Below, one piece after another: positions 19,309 through 26,391 of a stretch of 39,005 nt of DNA. Made by a program: the position numbers and the translations under genes. Every line of letters begins with the position of its first letter. The first letter of the stretch is position 1. Below the pieces are notes generated by a model. That model did no database searches. It saw only the letters and a program-made list of their open reading frames with translations, and had not been told where the DNA came from. The DNA comes from an uncultured Bacteroidales bacterium (GTDB lineage Bacteria; Bacteroidota; Bacteroidia; Bacteroidales; Muribaculaceae): NCBI GenBank assembly GCA_900552315.1, contig URZM01000003.1, positions 1-39,005 of the forward strand. Reading direction: 5' to 3'.

Positions 19309-19797
19309 ATGAGAATGAAAAAGAAATACTTATTTACACTGCTCGGCTCCCTGTCCCTGGCCTCAGCCGCACTGGCCGTGGAGCCTAAGATACTGGTGGA
19401 ACCCTCCGACCAGGGCGCCGCGAAGGAGGCTCCCCTCTCGGTGGACACCAAGATTCAGATTACGGAGTACGGCATCCAGGTAGTAAACGGAACGCAGACG
19501 ATGTCGGTACCGTACACCGACATAAACCGTATCAAGTTCCTCACCTCCCCCTCCTCGCTCTTCGATGTCTCCGACCGCACCGCGCCCTATGCCCTGCGCA
19601 CGAACCCCGTGGCCTCGACGCTTGAGATTCTTGGCTGCGACGGCGCTCCCGTGCCGCTGGCAATAGCCTCCGCAGACGGCCACACGGCCTTCAGCACGGC
19701 TCGCTGGGCCGGAGAGTCGATAGACGTCTCCGCCCTATCCCCGGGCATTTACCTCGTCAAAGTGGACAACACAACCCTGAAATTCATAAAACAATGA
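19309..19797 (+). CDS. Small exported protein, little more than a T9SS sorting domain
   Basis: A 162-residue protein with a signal peptide (MRMKKKYLFTLLGSLSLASAALA); an alternative ATG at 19315 would remove two residues. Residues about 48-80 have the pattern IQITEYGIQVVNGT…VPYTDINRIKF, a short beta module often found just after the signal in Bacteroidales exported proteins. The remaining part (about 85-162) resembles a T9SS type A sorting domain (STLEILGCDGAPV, then LSPGIYLVKVDN). There is almost no room for a separate functional domain. Its stop overlaps the next start as ATGA, so the two are translationally coupled. Confidence 0.65.
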   Translation: MRMKKKYLFTLLGSLSLASAALAVEPKILVEPSDQGAAKEAPLSVDTKIQITEYGIQVVNGTQTMSVPYTDINRIKFLTSPSSLFDVSDRTAPYALRTNPVASTLEILGCDGAPVPLAIASADGHTAFSTARWAGESIDVSALSPGIYLVKVDNTTLKFIKQ

Positions 19798-21113
19798 AAA
19801 AGACTGCAACCATACTCACATCCCTCGCCATAACCCTCTCGGCCTTCGCACAGAACGCCGCAGAGCCTAACCGCCTGTTCGTGAACGACGGGCAAGGTTC
19901 CTACAAGGGCTTCGTAATAGAACGCGTCGCTGACATCTCCTTCGCCAAGGTGGAAGGCGAGGTGAAGGCCGACGTCAAGATCCACTCCGTGGAGGCCGAC
20001 GCCCTTGAATTATCTGTCACCCGCAGCGAGGCTTGCCAGGGATTCCAGATTGGCGTGCTGCCACGCACCGTGGCAAACGCCCTCTCCACGCCCTCATCGC
20101 TCATAAACTATCTTGAAAACAACGCCGATACCGCAACCTCCTACGAAGACTTCAACCACGGCAAGATGACAGGTATCTCACTCGTAGCGGGCGGCGACTA
20201 CTCCCTCATAACCGTGGGCATTGACCAGTATGGAGTCAAAGACGGGATATGCCGCGAGGATTTCACGGCACCCTCCATCCCCGTAAAAGGAGACCCACAG
20301 GTGACCGCCTCCCTGGCAGAGGCCACAACCACATCGTTCTCGGTAAAGTTCGTGCCTAACGCAGACACATCCGTCTACTACACCGTGGCCGGAGACAAAG
20401 GTTCACTTGAACGTCAGTACGAGCAGTTCGGCCCCATGATGGGACTCACAAGCATGACACAGCTCGTCATGAGCTGGGGGCTCGAGAGCACCGGCACACA
20501 GACCAAGACATGGAAGGACATGGCCCCGAACACCGATTACGAGGTTTACATCGTGGCATGCGACCGCGACGGAAATCCAGCCCAGCCCGTGATTTTCGAG
20601 ACATCGACACTCTCGCTCGGCGGACACGGTGAGGCCGCTGTCGACATCACGCTCGGAGACTACAAACTCATGGACTGGGGCGACGAGAAACTCCCATCGC
20701 AGTTCCTCACATTCACCCCCAACGACCAGGCCGCATGCTATCGCTTCGGAGTATATCCCGCATCTCAATATGACGCCTCCACCGATGAAATCAAAGACAA
20801 CCTCTGCTCCGAGCCCCCTATGCCGGACATGGCCAACTGGTTCTTCTACGAGACACTCACCACCGATTTCCAGATCGACCCCGGCACAGACATAGTGGCA
20901 ATAGCTGCCGCCAAGAACATAGACGGCACATGGGGTAATGTGAACGAATACCGATTCACCACTCCGTCCCAGCTGCCTGCGGCGAAGCCTGCCGATATGC
21001 CGGCAACAGGCTCAACGGTCACGCCGCGTCTGAAGGCCGCCAAGATACCGTTCCACGCCATGAAAGGCCGGGTCCCCAGTCTCCAGATTCGCAAACAGAC
21101 CCTGACCCACTGA
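19794..21113 (+). CDS. Exported protein with fibronectin III-like repeats
   Basis: A 439-residue protein with a signal peptide (MKKTATILTSLAITLSAFAQ). Three or so FN3-like modules are visible: about 55-165, 170-275 (containing MAPNTDYEVYIVACDRDG, a classic FN3 E-strand/F-strand pattern) and 285-395. The C-terminus (…FHAMKGRVPSLQIRKQTLTH) is basic and lacks the usual T9SS pattern, so it may be periplasmic, or its sorting signal may be degenerate. It overlaps 19309 by four bases and is followed by a terminator-like hairpin, forming a two-gene unit. Function unknown; a binding protein is plausible. Confidence 0.65.
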   Translation: MKKTATILTSLAITLSAFAQNAAEPNRLFVNDGQGSYKGFVIERVADISFAKVEGEVKADVKIHSVEADALELSVTRSEACQGFQIGVLPRTVANALSTPSSLINYLENNADTATSYEDFNHGKMTGISLVAGGDYSLITVGIDQYGVKDGICREDFTAPSIPVKGDPQVTASLAEATTTSFSVKFVPNADTSVYYTVAGDKGSLERQYEQFGPMMGLTSMTQLVMSWGLESTGTQTKTWKDMAPNTDYEVYIVACDRDGNPAQPVIFETSTLSLGGHGEAAVDITLGDYKLMDWGDEKLPSQFLTFTPNDQAACYRFGVYPASQYDASTDEIKDNLCSEPPMPDMANWFFYETLTTDFQIDPGTDIVAIAAAKNIDGTWGNVNEYRFTTPSQLPAAKPADMPATGSTVTPRLKAAKIPFHAMKGRVPSLQIRKQTLTH

Positions 21114-21137
21114 TTCCCTCTCCCCCCGACTGACCAG

Positions 21138-21178
21138 AGAAGGGCTGCGCCCGCAAACCGCCACGGTGCAGCCCTTCT
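21138..21178 (+). terminator. Terminator-like hairpin after 19794
   Basis: An 11-base perfect inverted repeat (21138-21148 with 21168-21178), loop of 19 bases, 24 bases after the stop codon. It separates the 19309-19794 pair from the next unit. Confidence 0.55.
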
Positions 21179-21258
21179 ATCCTACCGGGAACGACCCCAA
21201 AGCCAACGCTTATTATTAACCACTTGAAAGGCAATACACCATAACACCCCGCTTGCAA

Positions 21259-22539
21259 ATGAAAAAATCCATACTTACAATCTCTACGCTTCTCCTCTCG
21301 GCCTCGCTCTTCGCGCAATCCATGGAAAGCCGCGTGCTGACAGATCCCGTGGACAAGGCCCCTACGCCGTCCGCGACAGACGCCGTCCAGACATGGAAAG
21401 ACCTGGGCGAAGGCATCTTCTCAGACTTCGTGCTCAGCAATCTGTTCGTAGGTTATTTCAATGACCCCGTCACGGTCAAAGTGCAGGAAAGCGAACAGAA
21501 CCCCGGAATGTACCGCGTGGTGAATCCGTGGGTCAACACAAACGAGAACATCCCTTTTGACGACGACCTGAACTACCTGGTCATAGACGCCCGTGACCCG
21601 GAGTTCGTCAAGGTGCCCGCGCAGCGCGCCCCAGTGAACGACGCCGTCGACGGCGAGACTTGGTTCTGCTCTTATTCACATTACTTTGAGGATATATACG
21701 GATGGGACAATGCCGAGGCGAACTACGGAATGACCAAGGAAAGCTACAAGGAGCGCAACGCCGACAAGACCCCGGTCCTCAAAGACGGCGTGATAAAATT
21801 TCCCCTCAACTGCATGGCACTGATGTATCCATACGGCTCAGGAAACGAGGTCGCCCCCGGGACATGGACATACACCAACATGGAATATGACGGATATCTC
21901 GTGCTGCCCGGCGCCGAGCTGGACGATGATTGGGAATCCTTGGGAACCGGGAAATTCCTGGAAGGCTTTCTGGAGACACTCTTCGATGACTCTTATGTTC
22001 CAGTGGAGCGAGACATCGAAATCATGCAGAACAAAAACGTCCCCGGGGTCTACAAGCTCGTCAAAGCCTTCGGATTCAGCTCACCGACAGGACGCGACAT
22101 GATAATAGACGCCCGCCAGCCCGACTTTGTGCGCGTGGAGGAGCAGAACACCGGTGTCAACTCCACCAACGGATGGATCTACATCCTGAGCGTATCCACC
22201 AACGGACCTTTCACCAATTACGACGAGATGGTGGCATACAATCCCGATTATGCCGCACGAAACATCACCCTCGACGAACAGGGAATACATTTCCCCAAGA
22301 ACTCAATCCTGCTGTATTTCCCCACATCCGGCGATTTCTCGGTTTATACGAACCCTCACGCCACTGACAGCCATTTCCTGTTCCCCGGCCTCCTGGGAGT
22401 GAAAGGTGTGGATGGTGACGATTATGACGCTCCCGCCGAATATTTCAATTTCCAGGGAATACGCGTGTCCCGGCCCAGGCCCGGAGAGCCGGTAATCGTG
22501 CGCAAAGGCTCCAAGACCTATAAAACCGCAAACCCATAA
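21259..22539 (+). CDS. Exported protein with two W-x-x-[ILV]-G modules, paralogous to 9079
   Basis: A 426-residue protein. I use the ATG at 21259 (MKKSILTISTLLLSASLFAQ) rather than the in-frame TTG two codons earlier. Two copies of the module seen in the 9079 gene are present: about 46-222 (TWKDLGEGIFSDFVLS, then VKVQESEQNPGMYRVVNPW) and about 225-378 (WESLGTGKFLEGFLETLF, then VPGVYKLVKAF). The Ig-like insert of the 9079 protein is absent. The end (AEYFNFQGIRVSRPRPGEP, then VIVRKGSKTYK) resembles a short T9SS type A sorting domain. It lies 20 bases before the protease-like gene, so the two are very likely co-expressed. Confidence 0.7.
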   Translation: MKKSILTISTLLLSASLFAQSMESRVLTDPVDKAPTPSATDAVQTWKDLGEGIFSDFVLSNLFVGYFNDPVTVKVQESEQNPGMYRVVNPWVNTNENIPFDDDLNYLVIDARDPEFVKVPAQRAPVNDAVDGETWFCSYSHYFEDIYGWDNAEANYGMTKESYKERNADKTPVLKDGVIKFPLNCMALMYPYGSGNEVAPGTWTYTNMEYDGYLVLPGAELDDDWESLGTGKFLEGFLETLFDDSYVPVERDIEIMQNKNVPGVYKLVKAFGFSSPTGRDMIIDARQPDFVRVEEQNTGVNSTNGWIYILSVSTNGPFTNYDEMVAYNPDYAARNITLDEQGIHFPKNSILLYFPTSGDFSVYTNPHATDSHFLFPGLLGVKGVDGDDYDAPAEYFNFQGIRVSRPRPGEPVIVRKGSKTYKTANP

Positions 22540-22559
22540 ACTCCTTACGAAAAATCATC

Positions 22560-24107
22560 ATGAAGAAAAAATATCTATACGCCCTGACCGCGGCCATGGC
22601 CCTCTCGGCAGGGGCCCAAAGCTACAAGCTGGTTATCCACACCAAAAGCGGAGAGATTCTGACCATGCCTACCGAAGAAATAGAAAAGATGGTATTCGAA
22701 GAGGCAAACACACCCCCTGAGCCCGGAGGACAACTCTCCGCCCCCAAGGTCTCATATGAGAAAGTGTCCGACAACTCTGTGAAAGTGTACTGGGAGGATG
22801 TCCCGGGGGCAGACGGCTATTTCTGGCGATTCGACACCGCCACCACCAGCATCACCGACGACACCTCCTACACCCTGCGGAATCTGAGCGAAGGACCCCA
22901 CTCCTTCACGGTCCAGGCTCTCGCTCCTAAAGGCAGCGTATATACAGACTCCGAACCCACCACCATCACGTTCAACGTCTCCACGGTAAACGACGGCTCA
23001 ATGCGGTTCTTCATAGAGAATTTCACGCACTGCTCGGCTCGCATCTCCTTCTCGCCCGGCAATGCCCCCGCCTACAAGGTGGCGGTCATCCCTGCCTCAT
23101 CCGCCACCTCGGACGGAGCCATCATAAGCCTTATGGAATCTCTGCATGAGAACCAGGTCCACTCCATCTCGGCAAAATGCGAGAAAGTGTTTGAGGGCCT
23201 GTCTCCCGATACGGAATACGTAGTGGCCGCAATTCCCTCCGACCGGCCGGCATCGGTCTTCAGCCGCAGATTCACCACCGAGCCCTCACCTGTGACCGGA
23301 GCCACTATGAGCATATTTCCTCCCGGAGTGAACAAAGCCGCCGGATTCGTAGATGTCGATAAAGTCGGCGCCACCGATTACGGCCCTGACGGCGAACTCT
23401 GCTGGGCATGCGTAGCCGCTGGCATGACTCAATGGTGGCTCGACGACTACAAGGCGTCAACAGGGACTGACTACCCGTTGAAATACCCCTTCCCTGCCCA
23501 GAGCAAATACTATTCCACGTCCGTCATGGATGTCATCTCACAGGCATATACACATCAGGCCGGCGACGTCCACGGCACATTGCACTGGCTGTTCAGTGGC
23601 GTCGAACATCCCGAATCATATATCATGAACAACCAGCCTTTGTTCAATCTCGACTATGAACACGTCAAAGGTGGTTTCCTTGGCATGACCGACAACGAGT
23701 TTGACACGTACTGCGAAGAGACATCCGCCACCGGCCTCTTGTCAGGCAAGACAGCTGACGAGGCCAAAGCGCTCTTCTCCGACAAGATGATCGGATGGCT
23801 GCGCCACGGTCCCGTGTACGTCTGTATTTCCGGCAACCACGCGCTCTGCGCATGGGGTGCCGACTACACCGTCCAGCCCGACGGCAGCAAACTCGTGACC
23901 AAGCTCTATATCGCCGAGAACGACCTTGTGAACGCAAACATCAAGAATGCCCTCCAGGACGCTCCGGTCTATTACACCTCCTACAGCGACAGGACCAATT
24001 ACCCATACATCACCCTGCCGACCATCTGGGACGGCGGTTCTGAAAAGACCGGTTCATTAGGCGTCTTCTGCTCCATCCGCTCCTGGGAGAGCGTAAACGG
24101 CAAGTGA
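22560..24107 (+). CDS. Secreted IdeS/Mac-like cysteine protease (peptidase C66-like) with N-terminal FN3 domains
   Basis: A 515-residue protein with a signal peptide (to AGAQ, residue 20). Residues 21-48 are a short module ending PTEEIEKMVFEE, similar to one in the 19309 gene. About 60-140 and 145-240 are FN3-like. About 265-515 resembles the streptococcal IgG-cleaving protease IdeS/Mac. Cys281 sits in ELCWACVAAGMTQWW (compare IdeS LLCGAATAGNMLHWW), His427 in HALCAWGADY (compare HVINLWGADF), and an acidic pair in YIAENDLVN (Glu453, Asp455; compare YVTDSDSN). The order and spacing of Cys, His and acid fit the family as I recall it. No T9SS sorting domain is visible at the end (SIRSWESVNGK). 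The substrate cannot be read from the sequence; immunoglobulin is the family precedent. Another papain-like fold is the main alternative. Confidence 0.65.
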   Translation: MKKKYLYALTAAMALSAGAQSYKLVIHTKSGEILTMPTEEIEKMVFEEANTPPEPGGQLSAPKVSYEKVSDNSVKVYWEDVPGADGYFWRFDTATTSITDDTSYTLRNLSEGPHSFTVQALAPKGSVYTDSEPTTITFNVSTVNDGSMRFFIENFTHCSARISFSPGNAPAYKVAVIPASSATSDGAIISLMESLHENQVHSISAKCEKVFEGLSPDTEYVVAAIPSDRPASVFSRRFTTEPSPVTGATMSIFPPGVNKAAGFVDVDKVGATDYGPDGELCWACVAAGMTQWWLDDYKASTGTDYPLKYPFPAQSKYYSTSVMDVISQAYTHQAGDVHGTLHWLFSGVEHPESYIMNNQPLFNLDYEHVKGGFLGMTDNEFDTYCEETSATGLLSGKTADEAKALFSDKMIGWLRHGPVYVCISGNHALCAWGADYTVQPDGSKLVTKLYIAENDLVNANIKNALQDAPVYYTSYSDRTNYPYITLPTIWDGGSEKTGSLGVFCSIRSWESVNGK

Positions 24108-24187
24108 CCCACAGGCAACCCCTGGCTCATCCCCGATTCCGGAGACAGACCCTGATGTCACAAAGCATAAATGACGGAATAACTGTA

Positions 24188-24258
24188 GGGACATGCCTTC
24201 GGCATGTTTTACTGGCAATCAACGAAATGCCGGGACATACCAAAGGCATGTCCCGGCA
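24188..24258. repeat. Nested, mutually exclusive palindromes
   Basis: GGGACATGCC at 24188-24197 can pair with GGCATGTCCC at 24245-24254 (ten bases, perfect). TGCCGGGACAT at 24228-24238 can pair with ATGTCCCGGCA at 24248-24258 (eleven bases, perfect). The short hairpin at 24191-24207 is a third option. The three folds exclude one another. This looks like a REP-type or small non-autonomous palindromic repeat rather than a gene. Confidence 0.5.
24191..24211 (+). terminator. Hairpin plus T-tract after the protease-like gene
   Basis: A seven-base perfect stem, ACATGCC (24191-24197) and GGCATGT (24201-24207), with a TTC loop, followed by TTT. It lies 83 bases after the stop codon. It may be an intrinsic terminator, though it is also part of a larger palindromic repeat. 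Confidence 0.45.
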
Positions 24259-24553
24259 CTTGGCCGAGGTCTGCGAGGCCCTCGCTCTTGCCTCGGATAC
24301 GGATTACCCTCCTTATCCAAAACGCCACAATCATTTGCTGCAGATTCGCCACGGCACTCTCCCGGGCACATTCGTGCCATCGCCACCGAAGGCATTTCTA
24401 ACACGCAAAGACGGCGCGACACAAGCCCATAATAGGGCTGAGGCCACGGGCCATGACAGGGCAGCACATATACGCCCCTGTATCCAGAAGCAACCGGTGT
24501 ATCAAGGATCATCTTGGATTTTAATGCACTTCTTCGGCCGTCAATTCCCGGAA

Positions 24554-24606
24554 TGTCCGAGAAACACAAAATGTTTCACCCTGATTTTGTCCGAGAAACA
24601 CAAAAT
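24554..24606. repeat. Left array: two 34-bp repeats downstream of the ATPase gene
   Basis: TGTCCGAGAAACACAAAAT occurs at 24554-24572 and 24588-24606 with a period of exactly 34 bases. The 15-base spacer GTTTCACCCTGATTT is nearly the same as those in the right array. Each core with its preceding bases contains the inverted repeat ATTTTGT…ACAAAAT (for the second unit, 24584-24590 and 24600-24606). The array ends in AAAATTCA, as the right array does, and lies 16 bases beyond the ATPase stop codon. Confidence 0.85.
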
Positions 24607-24622
24607 TCAGAGCATCGACCAA

Positions 24623-25972
24623 CTACAGAAGGCCCGCCATATATACCGGAAGATAAATCAGTTCGCCATCGTGGCGAAGGTCTTTTGTATAGAGCATGTA
24701 ACATTCACGGATGCGCCGGGAATATTTCTTCCGGAACTCATCTATCGACTTATGAGTCTTATATCCGGAGGATTTTACCTCAATAGGACATATTTTATCT
24801 TTGCTGCCTATCAGGAAATCTATCTCGTATCTTTTGACCCGCCCTTCCTCTGAGCTTTCCTTGAAAGTATAATAGTACAGTTTGTGACCGGCGGCACGCA
24901 GCAGTTGAGCCACCACATTCTCATAAAGGTATCCCAGATCCACAGGCAACTTGTCGGTCAGCAGCTTCGCGTAGATGGTGTTGTCGGTATAGGCGCCATC
25001 CATAAATGCGAGTGATACGAACAGACCAGTGTCGGCCAGATACATCTTGAAATAGTCATAGCCGGCATGCAAGGCGAGTCCTGCATTAGGGTCGTTGGCA
25101 TGAAATGCGAAATTCACTGTGCGTGAGTCACCCATATCCCTGAACACCTCTCCCAGGCGTGAAAGCTTGGCATTCTTTATCACTTTTCCCACCGTGTATC
25201 GCAGCGTATTGCGCGAAAGCTCTGCAGGGATTGACTGGAAAATGGTGGCGGCTCGTCCCTTGTCATCAATGCGGCGGAAATCGTCCAGGTATAAATTGAG
25301 TATGTCGCGCTTCACACTGTCTATGGCCTGGAAATTAGCATTTTCCAAATATGTGTTTACAGCCTGGGGCATGCCTCCCACCAGCATATACAGCCTGAAA
25401 AGCTTCATCATATCCCGGTTCACGGCATCGCCGAGCGGCTTGAGACGCTCGTATGAATATCTGATGAGGTCAAAAGTAGCGGCCTTGCCTATGGCCCACA
25501 AAAATTCTTCGAAATCAAGCGGATACATCTCCAGACGGCGTTCCTCACTGGGGATGAGTATGTCCTTGATGTTTTTCTTGATAGAGATGAGCGAACCTGT
25601 CTCTATATAATGAAACCGACCGTCCTGCACCAGATATTTGATGGCCTGACGCGCCTTTGGACAAAACTGCACCTCATCGAGAATCACCACCGATTTGCCG
25701 GGGATAAGCTGCACGCCGGTAAGCGATTGCAATGACAGAAAGAAATATTGCAAGTCCGACATGTCGTCGAACAGATTCACCACGGTCCTTGGGGCGTTGA
25801 CAAAATCAATCATGACGAAACTCGCATATTCCCTACGGGCAAACTCTTGCACGATAGTGGATTTACCTATGCGTCGCGCACCTTCTATAAGTAAGGCGGT
25901 ATTTCCCGCCGAGTTCTCCTTCCAGTCGAGTATCTTGTCGTATATCTTACGTTTGAATATAGTGGTGGCCAT
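24623..25972 (-). CDS. AAA_14 / DUF4143 family ATPase
   Basis: A 449-residue protein starting at the ATG at 25972 (MATTIFKRKIYDKIL). Walker A is GARRIGKST at 31-39, Walker B VVILDE at 95-100, and a sensor-like ETGSLIS is at 124-130. The C-terminal DUF4143 part (about 200-449) ends with a PD-(D/E)xK-like pattern: Asp385 in YEIDFLIG, then Glu398 and Lys400 in PIEVKSS. These ATPases are numerous in Bacteroidales genomes and their role is not established. The gene is flanked on both sides by the same 34-bp repeat, which also carries its promoter's -33 box. By eye it is more AT-rich than its neighbours, consistent with transfer. It appears intact. Confidence 0.85.
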   Translation of the reverse strand: MATTIFKRKIYDKILDWKENSAGNTALLIEGARRIGKSTIVQEFARREYASFVMIDFVNAPRTVVNLFDDMSDLQYFFLSLQSLTGVQLIPGKSVVILDEVQFCPKARQAIKYLVQDGRFHYIETGSLISIKKNIKDILIPSEERRLEMYPLDFEEFLWAIGKAATFDLIRYSYERLKPLGDAVNRDMMKLFRLYMLVGGMPQAVNTYLENANFQAIDSVKRDILNLYLDDFRRIDDKGRAATIFQSIPAELSRNTLRYTVGKVIKNAKLSRLGEVFRDMGDSRTVNFAFHANDPNAGLALHAGYDYFKMYLADTGLFVSLAFMDGAYTDNTIYAKLLTDKLPVDLGYLYENVVAQLLRAAGHKLYYYTFKESSEEGRVKRYEIDFLIGSKDKICPIEVKSSGYKTHKSIDEFRKKYSRRIRECYMLYTKDLRHDGELIYLPVYMAGLL

Positions 25973-25991
25973 AACTAACTGATTTACGGTG

Positions 25992-26022
25992 CAAAGTTAG
26001 TGATTTGTCCGAGAAAAACAAA
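25992..26022 (-). promoter_or_regulatory. Promoter of the ATPase gene, -33 box inside the first repeat
   Basis: On the minus strand, TTTG (26022-26019), a 19-base spacer and TAACTTTG (25999-25992) match the Bacteroidota consensus exactly. Transcription would start near 25985, giving a leader of about 13 bases before the ATG at 25972. The -33 box lies within the first right-array repeat, so anything binding the repeats would affect this promoter. Confidence 0.7.
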
Positions 26023-26092
26023 ATGTTTCACCCGGATTTTGTCCGAGAAACACAAAATGTTTTACCCGGATTTTGTCCGGGAAACGCAAAAT
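26006..26092. repeat. Right array: three 34-bp repeats upstream of the ATPase gene
   Basis: Cores lie at 26006-26024 (TGTCCGAGAAAAACAAAAT), 26040-26058 (TGTCCGAGAAACACAAAAT) and 26074-26092 (TGTCCGGGAAACGCAAAAT), again with a 34-base period. The spacers are GTTTCACCCGGATTT and GTTTTACCCGGATTT. Orientation is the same as in the left array, and the last unit again runs into AAAATTCA. Confidence 0.85.
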
Positions 26093-26148
26093 TCACGGGC
26101 ACACGCTTACTCAGCCTACCCCCGTGTATGTCATGCCGCCGATGCAAC

Positions 26149-26259
26149 TCAATGCGTCACCTTTATCTTGAAGGACCAGGTCATGCCCTCGGTCTCCACC
26201 ATGAGGATATAGACCCCGGCGGCCAGATTACTGATATCCATCTGGGTGCTAATGCCTGA
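26149..26259 (-). pseudogene. Fragment of a T9SS-sorted protein gene (C-terminal domain only)
   Basis: On the minus strand, about 36 codons between a stop at 26262-26260 and the terminal TGA at 26151-26149 encode a classic T9SS type A C-terminus: QMDISNLAAGVYILMVETEG followed by MTWSFKIKVTH. No upstream part of such a protein is in frame. It is the decayed 3' end of a lost secreted-protein gene, lying right beside the 34-bp repeat array. Confidence 0.7.
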
Positions 26260-26391
26260 CTATGCTGGAACTGTAAGTCCATATTGTTGGCCTCCTCTAT
26301 CAGTATGAGACCTTTCTCCTCCCTCCATATCCATGGGCGTAGACAGCAAATCAGTTTATTCCACAATCTCTGAATCCGCAAATTCATGCGC

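Larger units (their letters stand above)
24108..24553. other. Non-coding stretch between the secretome cluster and the ATPase region
   Basis: Apart from the palindromes at 24188-24258 and a small GGCAC/GTGCC hairpin at 24365-24378, I see no gene. An open frame crosses it on the + strand, but it runs through the repeats and antisense to the ATPase, has no signal or recognisable domain, and looks spurious. Confidence 0.5.

Noticed and set aside
18483..19451. Long antisense frame (322 codons) opposite the 16320 and 19309 genes
   Set aside because: It is a shadow frame of GC-rich codons; the forward proteins have signal peptides and known sorting domains, and the antisense product has neither.
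24104..24853. Open frame of 249 codons on the + strand after the protease-like gene
   Set aside because: It crosses the palindromes and the 34-bp repeats, then runs antisense to the ATPase, with no signal, domain or composition like its neighbours.
26006..26092. Possible CRISPR array from the regularly spaced 19-base cores
   Set aside because: The 15-base spacers are nearly identical to one another and to those of the left array, there are only two or three units, and no cas gene is present.
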